64,000 bases of DNA. Origin: Sphaerisporangium corydalis. GTDB lineage: Bacteria > Actinomycetota > Actinomycetes > Streptosporangiales > Streptosporangiaceae. A model generated the notes under the pieces. The model was not told the origin of the DNA, did not search any database, and saw nothing but the letters and a program-made list of their open reading frames with translations. Shown here piece after piece: positions 25,452 through 33,360 of this stretch. The first letter of the stretch is position 1. The number at the start of each line of letters is the position of its first letter. The stretch spans positions 232,064-296,063 of the forward strand of contig NZ_JANZYP010000002.1 of assembly GCF_025506355.1 (NCBI RefSeq), written 5' to 3'. The translations under genes were made by a program, and so were the position numbers.

Positions 25452-25979
25452 CTAATCATCGTCGTCAGAGCTGGGGAAGAGCATCTGGCAGACCTCCAGG
25501 TACAAGGTCTCCGGATAGGGGATGAACGGGACCGTCGACAGCGCCTGGTCCTGACCGGCCGACTCGAGGACGAACTCGCCGTACCCGAGCATGCGGCCCA
25601 GCAGCGAGCGCTGGAAGCTCATGTCGGTCACCTTGCCGAGCGGCATCATCGCCACACGGCGCGTGACCAGACCTGTGGTCAGCAGCATCCGCTTGGACGT
25701 CACCACGAAGTAGTCGACCGACCACTCCGCTACCTTCCACACGAAACGGATCAACAGCAGGAGCCAGGCCCACCAGACGATGACCAGTGCCTGGGAGCCT
25801 TGGTTCTCACCGAGCCACTTGCTCAGCAGTCCTGCCAGGACCAGGCCGCCGAAGACCTCGGCGACCGGCCGTAACAGCACGGCCGGGTGGCGCCGAACCA
25901 TGATGACCTGGTGTTCATGGGGGAGAAGGTAACGATTGACCGACGCCGGAGCAGAGTCCCCGTGGGTCACAAGCCTCAT
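25452..25979 (-). CDS. Bacterial PH-domain (bPH2/DUF304) membrane protein
   Basis: 175 residues: an N-terminal cytoplasmic segment, two hydrophobic helices (about 36-75), then a PH-like domain with the pattern YFVVTSKRMLLTTGLVTRRVAMMPLGKVTDMSFQRSLLGRMLGYGEFVLESAGQ, typical of DUF304. Ends in an acidic SSDDDD tail. Its ATG overlaps the stop of the upstream 52-residue protein by 4 bases (ATGA), so the two are coupled. Function unknown, possibly membrane stress or protein-complex scaffolding. Confidence 0.88.
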   Translation of the reverse strand: MRLVTHGDSAPASVNRYLLPHEHQVIMVRRHPAVLLRPVAEVFGGLVLAGLLSKWLGENQGSQALVIVWWAWLLLLIRFVWKVAEWSVDYFVVTSKRMLLTTGLVTRRVAMMPLGKVTDMSFQRSLLGRMLGYGEFVLESAGQDQALSTVPFIPYPETLYLEVCQMLFPSSDDDD

Positions 25980-26134
25980 GTGAGCTTGGTGAAGAATAGG
26001 GCCAGCGAATCCGCGGCGTTCACCACAGTGTCCATTGCTCCCTTGACCGCGCTCGCCGCGTCAGCCGGTCTGGTGAACAGGTAGAAAGCCACAAACGCGA
26101 TGGCTGCGTACGTTAGAACCTTCTTGACCTGCAC
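25976..26134 (-). CDS. Tiny single-helix membrane protein, 52 aa
   Basis: Starts at GTG 26134 with GGAGG five bases upstream; one membrane helix (VLTYAAIAFVAFYLF) then an amphipathic Ala-rich segment. An in-frame extension upstream lacks a ribosome site. Short proteins of this shape, starting VQVKKVL..., recur in actinobacteria next to the PH-domain gene. The stop overlaps the start of that gene. Function unknown; likely acts with it. Confidence 0.75.
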   Translation of the reverse strand: MQVKKVLTYAAIAFVAFYLFTRPADAASAVKGAMDTVVNAADSLALFFTKLT

Positions 26135-26249
26135 TGCCGCCTCCGTTAACCACTCACCCACTGCACCCACCGTATACATTACCCAGCCGATTGGCTCGGT
26201 AAAGCGCATCCGGACCCCACAGTATGTAGGGGTCTGGATGTGACCTGCG

Positions 26250-26468
26250 TCACTCCCTCTCGCCGGCCACCACCGCGAGCACCTGAAGGTGCTTGCGAGC
26301 GATGCGTTCCACCAAGCTGGGGTACGCGTAACCAGTGACTTCCATCGCACCGTGGTGAGCCGCTTCGATGCATCGCGTCACCGTCGCGGCGGGATGAACC
26401 CCGGCGAACTCGACCTTAAGCACGGTCTCGACCTGTGTATAGGCGTCAATATCCGGCGGCTGGTCCAT
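26250..26468 (-). CDS. Small helical protein, three-helix-bundle dimerisation type, 72 aa
   Basis: 72-residue soluble protein predicted almost wholly helical (TQVETVLKVEFAGVHPAATVTRCIEAAHHG...LVERIARKHLQVLAVV). Resembles the actinobacterial three-helix-bundle dimerisation-domain proteins, which often precede the small membrane-protein pair. GGGAGAG lies 3 bases before the ATG. Same strand as the next two genes, with a 115-bp gap that may contain a separate promoter. Function unknown. Confidence 0.7.
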   Translation of the reverse strand: MDQPPDIDAYTQVETVLKVEFAGVHPAATVTRCIEAAHHGAMEVTGYAYPSLVERIARKHLQVLAVVAGERE

Positions 26469-26598
26469 TGCTCTCCCAGGTGTGCGTCCACGGCCTGAGG
26501 GACCGGGAACACAGTGACATCGTCATAACTCTGTGTACCCACTGAAGCACATTATGTAACAGAGACGAACGTCCACCTGGGTAAAGAAGGAAAAGGAA

Positions 26599-27237
26599 TC
26601 AGACGACGCCGTAGAGGCGGTCTCCGGCGTCACCGAGGCCGGGCACGATGTAGCCGTGCTCGTTGAGCCGTTCGTCGAGCGCGGCGGTCACCACGCGCAC
26701 CGGCTGGGGCGAGTCGGCGAACACCTTCTCCATGTGGGCCAGGCCCTCGGGGGCGGCCAGGAGGCAGATCGCCGTGACGTCCTCGGCGCCGCGCTCGAAC
26801 AGCAGCTCGACGGCCGCCGCGAGGGTGCCGCCGGTGGCGAGCATCGGGTCGAGGACGTAGCACTGGCGGCCCGAGAGGTCCTCGGGAAGCCGGGTCGCGT
26901 ACGTCTGCGCCTTGAGCGTGCCCTCGTCGCGGACCATGCCGAGGAAGCCGACCTCGGCGGTTGGCAGCAGGCGGGTCATGCCGTCGAGCATGCCGAGGCC
27001 GGCCCGCAGGATCGGCACGACCAGGGGCGCGGGGCGCGCGAGCCGTACGCCGTCGGCGGGGGCGACCGGGGTCGAGACCGTCGTCTCGACGACGCGCACG
27101 TCGCGGGTCGCCTCGTAGGCCAGCAGGGTGACGAGCTCGTCCGCGAGCCGGCGGAACGTCGGGGAGTCCGTGCGCACGTCCCGCAGCGCGGTGAGCTTGT
27201 GGGCGACGAGCGGATGATCGACGACGTGGGTCCTCAT
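26599..27237 (-). CDS. upp: Uracil phosphoribosyltransferase
   Basis: Converts uracil and PRPP to UMP in pyrimidine salvage. About 212 residues with the PRPP-binding loop [14 protein letters not shown], the flexible loop region EGTLKAQTY and the uracil-binding C-terminus [22 protein letters not shown] 27237 begins [15 protein letters not shown] as in related species, but the best ribosome site (AGGAG) lies 6 bases before an in-frame TTG at 27246, so a three-residue longer form is possible. Divergent from the TadA-associated genes. Confidence 0.97.
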   Translation of the reverse strand: MRTHVVDHPLVAHKLTALRDVRTDSPTFRRLADELVTLLAYEATRDVRVVETTVSTPVAPADGVRLARPAPLVVPILRAGLGMLDGMTRLLPTAEVGFLGMVRDEGTLKAQTYATRLPEDLSGRQCYVLDPMLATGGTLAAAVELLFERGAEDVTAICLLAAPEGLAHMEKVFADSPQPVRVVTAALDERLNEHGYIVPGLGDAGDRLYGVV

Positions 27238-27415
27238 GGCTGTCAACGGTATCTCCTGGGACCGGGTAAATGGTACGAGCGGGTCGGTTTCGGCCATCAC
27301 ACCCTAAGCTGACCGGGCGCACTCGTTTTTGATCACAATTTGCCCGAGGGGCGTACGGGGGCAGAGTGATTCTGCGAGCATTGCCAACGGTAAGAACCGC
27401 GTCGGTAGGGTGAAG

Positions 27416-27904
27416 ATGACAGACGTAGATGCTCTTGACTTCGCCATCGTGGTCTATCGCGAGGACGACCGCTGGGAAGCCGAGATGCTGCCCGTGGGCC
27501 TCACCGCGGACCTCCATGGGCTCGTCCACGCGCTCCGGCAGCAGCCGAGCATGGGCGCGACGATTGGCCTGGTCGCCGTGGGGGATGACTTCTTCGTGGC
27601 ATTACGGGTCTTTGGTGAGAGCGTCGAGGTATTCCTCTCCGACATCACGGCGTCGTGGGACTGGCCCCTGGCCCAGCAGGTCCTGGAGCTGCTCGACGTC
27701 CCCGTCCCCGAGGAGGAGGAGCTCGACATGGTCCTCCCGGCGGGCGATCTGTCGATCTTCTCCGATCTGGGGCTCGACGAGATGGAGCTCGGCGCCCTCT
27801 CGGGCGACCTCGAACTGCTTCCTGACGAGGTGCTTTCCAGCATCGCCGCACGGCTCGGGTTCTCCCAGCCGTTTGAACGTGCCGTCGACTCAGCCATCGG
27901 CTGA
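27416..27904 (+). CDS. tRNA adenosine deaminase-associated protein, copy 1
   Basis: 162 residues, acidic, belonging to the actinobacterial family always found next to tadA. Begins DALDFAIVVYREDDRWEAEMLP and ends in an acidic helical half (LLDVPVPEEEELDMVLPAGDLSIFSDLGLDEMEL). Role unproven; the strict linkage suggests a partner or inhibitor of the deaminase. GGTAGGG precedes the ATG. A second, diverged copy follows 16 bases downstream. Confidence 0.85.
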   Translation: MTDVDALDFAIVVYREDDRWEAEMLPVGLTADLHGLVHALRQQPSMGATIGLVAVGDDFFVALRVFGESVEVFLSDITASWDWPLAQQVLELLDVPVPEEEELDMVLPAGDLSIFSDLGLDEMELGALSGDLELLPDEVLSSIAARLGFSQPFERAVDSAIG

Positions 27905-27920
27905 CCTCGGGAGCCGGGCC

Positions 27921-28412
27921 ATGCCCTCGAGACCAACCCACAGCGCTCTGTTCGCCGCCGCCTTCGTCCGCTCGCCGGAGGGGTGGAGCGGCGCGGAGGT
28001 CGACCTCACCAGCGCGGAGATCGCCGACGACCTCGGCGACGCCGTGCAGGACGCCCTCGGCCTCCAGGGCGACGAGCTCGCCCTGCTCTGCGTCGAGGTG
28101 GAGGACGAGTGGTTCTCCATCGTGCGCTACGACGGGGACGCCGAGCCCCGGGCGTTCCTGTCCGACGTCCACGCGGCGGCCGGCGACGCGCTCGGCGAGC
28201 TCTTCAGCGAGCTCGCCGGGGTCGTCGTGCCCGACAAGGAGGCCGATCTCGGTGTCCGGCCCGCCGGTGACTTCGAGTTGCTGAGCGACCTCGGGGTCTC
28301 GCCCGAGGAACTGCTGGAACTGAGCATGGAAGAGGGCGTGCTCCCCGCCGACACCCTCTCGGTCATCGCCGAGAAGCTCTCCTTCGCGGACGAGCTCGAC
28401 CGGCTGCACTAG
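27921..28412 (+). CDS. tRNA adenosine deaminase-associated protein, copy 2
   Basis: 163 residues, same overall plan as the preceding gene: an N-terminal alpha/beta half (SALFAAAFVRSPEGWSGAEVDL...WFSIVRYDGD) and an acidic C-terminal half with the shared motif LGVRPAGDFELLSDLGVSPEEL, parallel to VLPAGDLSIFSDLGLDEMEL in copy 1. The tandem pair looks like an old duplication that diverged. Begins at ATG 27921 after CGGGAGCC; tadA starts 23 bases after its stop. Confidence 0.85.
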   Translation: MPSRPTHSALFAAAFVRSPEGWSGAEVDLTSAEIADDLGDAVQDALGLQGDELALLCVEVEDEWFSIVRYDGDAEPRAFLSDVHAAAGDALGELFSELAGVVVPDKEADLGVRPAGDFELLSDLGVSPEELLELSMEEGVLPADTLSVIAEKLSFADELDRLH

Positions 28413-28435
28413 CCGTCGCCGGAGAGGCCCTGACC

Positions 28436-28897
28436 GTGAGCGGCGACCCTTTCGAGGAACCCATGCGGCTCGCGCTGGCCCAGGCGGTCAGGGCGGGCGA
28501 GCGTGGCGAGGTGCCGGTCGGAGCGGTCGTGCTCGGGCCCTCGGGCGAGGTGCTGGCGGCGGCGGGCAACGATCGGGAGTCGAACGCCGATCCCACGGCC
28601 CACGCGGAGATCCTGGCGCTTCGTGAGGCCGCCAGGGTGCGCGGGGAGTGGCGGCTGGGCGGCTGCACGCTGGTGGTCACCCTGGAGCCGTGCACGATGT
28701 GCGCGGGGGCGGCGGTGCTGGCGCGGGTCGGCCGCGTCGTCTACGGCGCCGCCGATCCGAAGGCGGGGGCGGCGGGTTCGCTCTGGGACGTGGTCCGTGA
28801 CCGGCGGCTGAACCACCGGCCCGAGGTGGTGCTCGGGGTGCTCGCCGGGGAGTGCTCGGCTGTGCTGAGGGACTTCTTCGCGGACCGACGCCCATGA
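28436..28897 (+). CDS. tadA: tRNA(adenine34) deaminase
   Basis: Deaminates A34 to inosine in tRNA-Arg(ACG), essential for reading CGN codons. 153 residues with the zinc site H56-A-E58 and PCTMC (C86, C89), where E58 is the proton shuttle. GTG start. Third gene in a tight same-strand set with two TadA-associated genes; the tRNA-Ser gene follows 72 bases after the stop. Confidence 0.97.
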   Translation: MSGDPFEEPMRLALAQAVRAGERGEVPVGAVVLGPSGEVLAAAGNDRESNADPTAHAEILALREAARVRGEWRLGGCTLVVTLEPCTMCAGAAVLARVGRVVYGAADPKAGAAGSLWDVVRDRRLNHRPEVVLGVLAGECSAVLRDFFADRRP

Positions 28898-28969
28898 ACG
28901 CCCCTTTTCTTCGCATATCGGACGTTTCTCGTGCGCGAACCGGGCGGCGGATCCGGTAGGCTGCTCGGC

Positions 28970-29059
28970 GGTGGAGTCGCCTAGTGGCCGAGGGCGCACG
29001 CCTCGAAAGCGTGTGATGGGGCAACCCATCCGTGGGTTCAAATCCCACCTCCACCGCCA
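28970..29059 (+). tRNA. tRNA-Ser (anticodon CGA)
   Basis: Acceptor GGTGGAG pairs with CTCCACC; the anticodon loop CTCGAAA sits on stem CACGC/GCGTG; a long variable arm typical of class II tRNA (GTGATGGGGCAACCCATCC) and T loop GTTCAAATC follow. Discriminator G and an encoded CCA end the gene. Reads UCG codons. Its terminator follows immediately. Confidence 0.97.
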
Positions 29060-29064
29060 CCACC

Positions 29065-29102
29065 AAGGCCCCCAGCCCGGCACCCGCCGGGCTGGGGGCC
29101 TT
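29065..29102 (+). terminator. Intrinsic terminator after tRNA-Ser(CGA)
   Basis: AAGGCCCCCAGCCCGG and its exact complement form a 16-bp stem with loop CACCCG, followed by CTCC. About 190 bases after it contain no recognisable gene. Confidence 0.9.
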
Positions 29103-29295
29103 CTCCATGCGCCCAGTGCCCGGGGCAGACCCCCCACGTGCCGCGCCAGGCGCGAAGCCCGCCAGGCCGGGGGGCTCATCGATCTGCATCCCCCATATAT
29201 AGGGACATAGCGTGATAAATGTCGTTATGGCTTTTGGGTCGGCGATGCCGGGCCGTTGTATCTCGTATCTCGTATCCGGTTAATCGGTTCTTTGG

Positions 29296-29814
29296 CTATA
29301 GATCGGAGAAAGGCTCGGCGTAGGTGAATTCACCGCGCATGGAGGGGGTATAGGCGGCGAGGGTGCGGGCCTGGAAGTGCGGGGCCCATTCGGCGACCGG
29401 CGGCGTGATTCCGTACTCCTCCGCCAGGCGGAAACCGAACAGCGGGTAGTAGTCGCTGTGGCCGAGGAGCACGACGAGCGGTTCGCCGAGCGCGTCCGCC
29501 GCCCCGAGCACGGCGTGCATCAGCGCGTGCCCGACCCCCCGCCGCTGATGGGCGGGCAGGACGCCCAGCGGGCCCAGCCCGAGCACGGGGACCGGGCCGA
29601 CCGAGGCCCGGGTGCACACGACGTGCCCCACGACGGCGTCGTTCTCGATGGCGACAATGGAGAGCCCGGGGATCCAGCCCTCACAGGCACGCAGGGCGTC
29701 GACCAGGACCGCCTCCGCGACGGGCCCGCCGGTCGCCTCCGGCCGGGCGAACGCGGCGGTGTGCACCTCACGGATGGCCGGGACATCTGCTGGAAGTTCA
29801 CGTCGTATCAACAC
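29296..29814 (-). CDS. GNAT family N-acetyltransferase (YhbS-like)
   Basis: 172 residues from the GTG at 29814, beginning VLIRRELPADVPAIREVHTAAF as in YhbS-like acetyltransferases. Acetyl-CoA motif A is LGPLGVLPAHQRRGVGHALM; the later GHSDYYPLFGF is characteristic of this subgroup. The frame stays open further upstream, but that part is unlike the family and has no ribosome site. Substrate unknown. Confidence 0.88.
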   Translation of the reverse strand: MLIRRELPADVPAIREVHTAAFARPEATGGPVAEAVLVDALRACEGWIPGLSIVAIENDAVVGHVVCTRASVGPVPVLGLGPLGVLPAHQRRGVGHALMHAVLGAADALGEPLVVLLGHSDYYPLFGFRLAEEYGITPPVAEWAPHFQARTLAAYTPSMRGEFTYAEPFSDL

Positions 29815-30165
29815 TTGCCCAGGCTTTCGGCGCCGGCTCAACGCGTCAATCGAATAAACCTGCGGCACCGGGTCCCCGGCCTGGGCCGCCCGGCTCGCCC
29901 GCCGATCGGCCCGGAAGACGCGATGGATCAGGGCCGCACGGCCGCCGCGCCCCTCAATGGAAATGCACTGAATAGCGGCATAGATGGGCTGAATACACGA
30001 AACCAAGCCTTTGCCTCTTACGGGCTGCTCGCTGGATTTCGTCCGGTTAAGGTGAGATTTGTAGTTTCTCGCGACGTTTGGGATATCCCGAGAAACCGAT
30101 ACGACGCGCCGTACGCCCGGGTATCGCCTGGGCTCAGACCATCACGATCAACGGAGTGAATTCTT
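29815..30165. other. Intergenic region with nested palindromes
   Basis: No gene seen in these 351 bases. Exact inverted arms GTTTCTCG (30064-30071) and CGAGAAAC (30089-30096) enclose the perfect 10-bp palindrome GGGATATCCC (30080-30089). They lie about 70-100 bp before the start of the small secreted protein and are probably its promoter-control region. Confidence 0.5.
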
Positions 30166-30444
30166 ATGCTCAGACAAGCTCTCGCCACCGGAATCCTCGT
30201 GGCGTCCGTCCTCGTCGTCCCGGGAGCACTGGCGATCCACTCCGCCGGCGCGTCCACCTCGGCCTCCGCCGCGGCCGTGTCGGCGGCCCCTGCCCAGGAG
30301 CAGGCCGCCGCCTGCCGGGGCAGGAAGTGCAACTCCAAGCATCGCGCCCACAAGCGCCACCACAAGCACGGCTCCAAGCACCGCAAGCACAGCCACCACA
30401 AGCGCTCCGGGTCCAAGCACAGGAGGCACCACTCCCACCGCTGA
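30166..30444 (+). CDS. Small secreted His/Lys/Arg-rich protein
   Basis: 92 residues: signal peptide (LATGILVASVLVVPGALA, cleavage near residue 23-30), an Ala/Ser linker, then a strongly basic tail of about 45 residues in which His, Lys and Arg alternate (for example HKRHHKHGSKHRKHSHHK). Two Cys in CRGRKC could form a disulfide or bind metal. GGAG lies 9 bases before the ATG. Not recognised; metal binding, wall or teichoic-acid binding, or antimicrobial activity are possible. Confidence 0.75.
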   Translation: MLRQALATGILVASVLVVPGALAIHSAGASTSASAAAVSAAPAQEQAAACRGRKCNSKHRAHKRHHKHGSKHRKHSHHKRSGSKHRRHHSHR

Positions 30445-30599
30445 CGCGATCCGGCTCGTGGCCACACCCGCGCCGTCCCGCGCGAAGCCCCGCGAAGGTC
30501 CTCGTGAACGACTCGCGAAGATCTCCGCGACGGGCCTCATCGCGGGGCGGCGTTCCGCGTCGGCCAGGCGGGCTCACGGGCCGGCGCGGAACACGTGGA

Positions 30600-30926
30600 T
30601 CATTCGGACGCGGGCTCAGCGGGAGCGGCAGGGGCGTCCAGGTCGAGGACCCGCGCGTGCAGCACCGACCGCTGGTGCAGCGCGGCCCGCAGCGCGCGGT
30701 GCAGGCCGTCCTCCAGATAGAGCTCCCCACGCCACTGCACGACGTGGGGGAACAGGTCACCGTAGAACGTCGAGTCCTTGGCGAGCAGCGAGTGCAGGTC
30801 GAGCACCGCCTTGGTGGTGACCAATGAGTCGAGCCTGACCTGCCGGGGCGGTATCCGCGCCCATTCGCGATGCGACAGGGCGTGCTCGGGATAAGGACGG
30901 CCGTCACCGACTGACTTGAAGATCAC
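30600..30926 (-). CDS. Conserved actinobacterial small protein, ParB/VapB-like, 108 aa
   Basis: Begins MIFKSVGDGRPYPEH and contains DLFPHVVQWRGELYLEDGLHRALRAALHQR, a pattern reminiscent of the ParB/Srx fold (strand, DG-HR, helix). Similar proteins are conserved in Streptomyces and relatives and are sometimes labelled VapB-type antitoxins; no toxin gene is adjacent here, so I leave the function open. The tail is Ala/Pro rich. Confidence 0.75.
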   Translation of the reverse strand: MIFKSVGDGRPYPEHALSHREWARIPPRQVRLDSLVTTKAVLDLHSLLAKDSTFYGDLFPHVVQWRGELYLEDGLHRALRAALHQRSVLHARVLDLDAPAAPAEPASE

Positions 30927-30995
30927 CCTGTTCAGTTTAAGAGAGGTTTCGGGTCTCGCCCGCTTCCGCGGTTCGAAAGCGGGCCTCCGACCGGC

Positions 30996-31874
30996 TCAGA
31001 TGCCGCCGGAGAAGGTGTCACACTTCCCGGGATCGCCGGACTTGTAACCGGTGCTGAACCACTTGGTCCGCTGGGCCGCGGTGCCGTGGGTGAAGCTTTC
31101 CGGGTCGGCCCGGCCCTGGGTCTTCTCCTGGATCCGGTCGTCGCCGACGGCCGCCGCGGCGTCGAGGGCCTCCTGGATGTCGGCGTCGGTGAAGGGCTTC
31201 TCGTAGAAGCCGGTGTCCACGGCGTTGTTCGCCCAGACCCCGCCGTAGCAGTCCGCCTGGAGCTCCAGCCGGACCGAGGCGCTGTCGGCGCCCTGGCTGT
31301 TGCCGCCGGCCTTGTCCATGGTCCCGAGAAGGTCCTGCACGTGGTGCCCGTACTCGTGGGCGATGACGTAGGCCTGCGCGAACGGGCCGCCCTTGGCGCC
31401 GAACTTGCTCTCCAGCTCGTCGAAGAAGGACAGGTCCAGGTAGACCTGCTTGTCGCTCGGGCAGTAGAACGGCCCCACCGCGGAGGTGGCCTGACCGCAT
31501 CCGGTGTCCACCGCCTGCGAGAACAGAATGGTCTTGGCCGGGGTGTACTGCCCGTTGCCCGCCTTGTCGAAGGCGTCCTTCCAATATGCCTGGATGCTAT
31601 TCACCACGCCGACGACGCGGCAGTCCTCCGACTTGTCGGCGTCGGAGCCTTTCTTGCAATCCTGGGAGGTGTCCGACGTCGGCTGCGCGCCCGTCGTGTC
31701 GCCGCCGCCGCCGACGATGTCGCCGGGGTTGATCCCGAAGATCAGCGCGGCGATGAGGGCGATGATGCCCGCCGCGCCTCCGCCGATGGCGAGTCCGCCA
31801 CCGCGGATTCCCCCGCCCCCACCTCGGTTTTCGACCTGTGAGGAATCAAGGTCGACATCGTCACGGAAGTCCAT
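30996..31874 (-). CDS. Neutral zinc metallopeptidase, YpfJ family
   Basis: 292 residues: short cytoplasmic N-terminus with a Gly-rich stretch, one membrane helix (about 31-48), then an extracytoplasmic peptidase domain. The zinc motif HEYGHH (H173, E174, H177) and the downstream LELQADCYGGVWA (third ligand) match the family. Four to six Cys residues may form disulfides. Starts with ATG 31874 after AAAAGGGAC. Probable membrane-anchored protease of unknown substrate. Confidence 0.93.
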   Translation of the reverse strand: MDFRDDVDLDSSQVENRGGGGGIRGGGLAIGGGAAGIIALIAALIFGINPGDIVGGGGDTTGAQPTSDTSQDCKKGSDADKSEDCRVVGVVNSIQAYWKDAFDKAGNGQYTPAKTILFSQAVDTGCGQATSAVGPFYCPSDKQVYLDLSFFDELESKFGAKGGPFAQAYVIAHEYGHHVQDLLGTMDKAGGNSQGADSASVRLELQADCYGGVWANNAVDTGFYEKPFTDADIQEALDAAAAVGDDRIQEKTQGRADPESFTHGTAAQRTKWFSTGYKSGDPGKCDTFSGGI

Positions 31875-31998
31875 TGGCCCGTTGTCCCTTTTCTTAGGTT
31901 TTCAGGGTCATTTATGAACCCGCTAGTTCCCCCCAGGGAAACGATCATGCACGTGTAGTGAATAGACCCAGGTCAGAGTGCCTTCTCCAGGCGAGGCG

Positions 31999-32096
31999 CG
32001 GCGACGACTGGCCTGTTTCTGAACGCGGGGCGGGCGACGACGGGCCTGTTCCGAACGTGGGGCGGGGCGCGGCGACGGGCCTGTTCCAAGACCATC
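31999..32096. repeat. Three imperfect tandem repeats of about 33 bp
   Basis: The unit GCGACGACGGGCCTGTTCC followed by GAACGNGGGGCGGG occurs at about 32001-32033 and 32034-32066, with a partial third copy from about 32071. The 423-base gap 31875-32297 around it contains no convincing gene. Confidence 0.6.
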
Positions 32097-32297
32097 ACCA
32101 CAGAGGGCCAACGGCTGGACGAGATCGGTTCGATCCGGGCGCGGGAACCGGGCTACCGACTCATGCCTGGTTACCGTGACATTCAGGCGACCACTGAACG
32201 TCAGCTGGAGGTTACCTTGCGTACGGCGAACGTGCTGCCGCTTCCCGTCTGCGACCGAATACCGCCGCCCGCCTACTTCGTGCGGAGCGTCCCGATC

Positions 32298-32543
32298 ATG
32301 CCGACCGGCCGGTGGATGCGCGCCAAGGTCACCTCCCAGGGGCCGTTCGTCGCCGGCCTGGCCCTCGCCCTCGCCACCGGCGCGGGCCTCGGCCTAGGCC
32401 TGACCCCCTCCTGCCCCCTGACCACCCCGTTCTCCGACCAACCCGGCCTGGCCAACCCCCACCAGAACCCCCCCGGCTCCGGCCTCCCCTACATAGTCCA
32501 ATGGCAACCCATCCCCCCAACCCTGCTCCCCGCCCACCGCTGA
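32298..32543 (+). CDS. Possible small membrane-anchored or secreted protein, 81 aa
   Basis: ATG 32298 opens a frame with one hydrophobic segment (FVAGLALALATGAGLGLGL) after a basic start, followed by a Pro/Asn-rich tail. Third codon positions are strongly GC-rich, as in real genes here, but no clear ribosome site precedes it and the family is not recognised. It could be a chance frame. It lies just outside the left candidate attachment site of the decayed element. Confidence 0.35.
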   Translation: MPTGRWMRAKVTSQGPFVAGLALALATGAGLGLGLTPSCPLTTPFSDQPGLANPHQNPPGSGLPYIVQWQPIPPTLLPAHR

Positions 32544-32592
32544 ACCCCAAGCCCCGCTCCCGCGACCGGCAAAGGGCATGCCTAACGGAGAA

Positions 32593-32607
32593 GGACAGGA
32601 GATTCGA
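32593..32607 (+). repeat. Candidate attL of a decayed integrative element
   Basis: GGACAGGAGATTCGA matches GGATAGGAGATTCGA inside tRNA-Ser(GGA) at 35143-35157 in 14 of 15 bases, with 11 identical in a row. The same orientation and the integrase remnant between them suggest an att duplication. Confidence 0.5.
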
Positions 32608-33089
32608 TCTCACATCGAGCGTCACTCCGCCGACTCGACACGAACCTCAAAAGGAGGGGCTTCGCCCCACGCCTTCCTTTGACCTGCCGGGCGCGAGTGA
32701 CGACACCAACGAACCCCCTGGTATGCGAGCAGGCTGGCCAGGCGTTCCGACCCTCTGGAGATCTTCCAGCTCCACACACGGCGCGATGTCATGCCCTTGA
32801 ACGAGCTCACCACCAGAGACTGCGCGTTTCGCTGCGCGCGTACGACATCGAGCGGCCACCACCCGATTCCCTGCCCCCATCGGACAGGTCAAGGGCTACC
32901 ACCGCATCGAATTCACCGACGCCTGAACCCGCTACTGCCCCGACCTCGACCCTGCCGAACGAGGCGAACTGCTGACCTTCGGCAGGGGAAGCCGAAACGG
33001 CCGTACCACCCTCAACATCGCAGGTCAGCCCGAAGAGGCCTCCATCCCCGGTACGGCTTGAGCCGTACCGCTGAGGAGAACACCCCACC
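32608..33089. other. Decayed DNA inside the integrative element
   Basis: 482 bases without an intact gene. Short translatable stretches (for example around 32900-33060, ending in a Thr/Ala-rich segment and stop) look like remains of element genes, but none can be named. Near its right end GGTACGGCT/AGCCGTACC (33050-33069) forms a perfect 9-bp inverted repeat just before the HTH gene, either an operator or a terminator. Confidence 0.4.
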
Positions 33090-33347
33090 ATGACCACCGC
33101 AGCGCGGGACATCATCCGGCTTCACCCGGCCGCCGCCACGGACCCGGAGGAGATGTTGCTACTCACTGTCGAAGAGGCCGCCCGTCAGCTCAGGATCGGC
33201 CGGACCAACATGTACCACCTCGTGACGACCGGCGCCGTTGGCTTCAAAGTAGTCAGCCGACTCCGCCGGGTCCCGATCGAGTGCTTGCACAAGTGCGTGA
33301 AGAACCGGCTGGCCAACGGCGGTCAGCACGAGAAGACCGTGGCCTGA
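33090..33347 (+). CDS. Excisionase-like helix-turn-helix protein
   Basis: 85 residues with the MerR/excisionase-type helix-turn-helix LLTVEEAARQLRIGRTNMYHLVTTGAVGFKVVSRLRRVPIECLHKCV. This form normally precedes a tyrosine integrase gene in actinobacterial integrative plasmids and controls excision. It appears intact although the integrase next to it is broken. GAGGAG lies 12 bases before the ATG. Stop is 13 bases before the integrase remnant. Confidence 0.85.
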   Translation: MTTAARDIIRLHPAAATDPEEMLLLTVEEAARQLRIGRTNMYHLVTTGAVGFKVVSRLRRVPIECLHKCVKNRLANGGQHEKTVA

Positions 33348-33360
33348 GAGGGGCACTGAA

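Noticed and set aside
30600..30926. Toxin-antitoxin system around the VapB-like gene
   Set aside because: No PIN-domain or other toxin gene lies next to it; neighbours are a secreted protein and a metallopeptidase.
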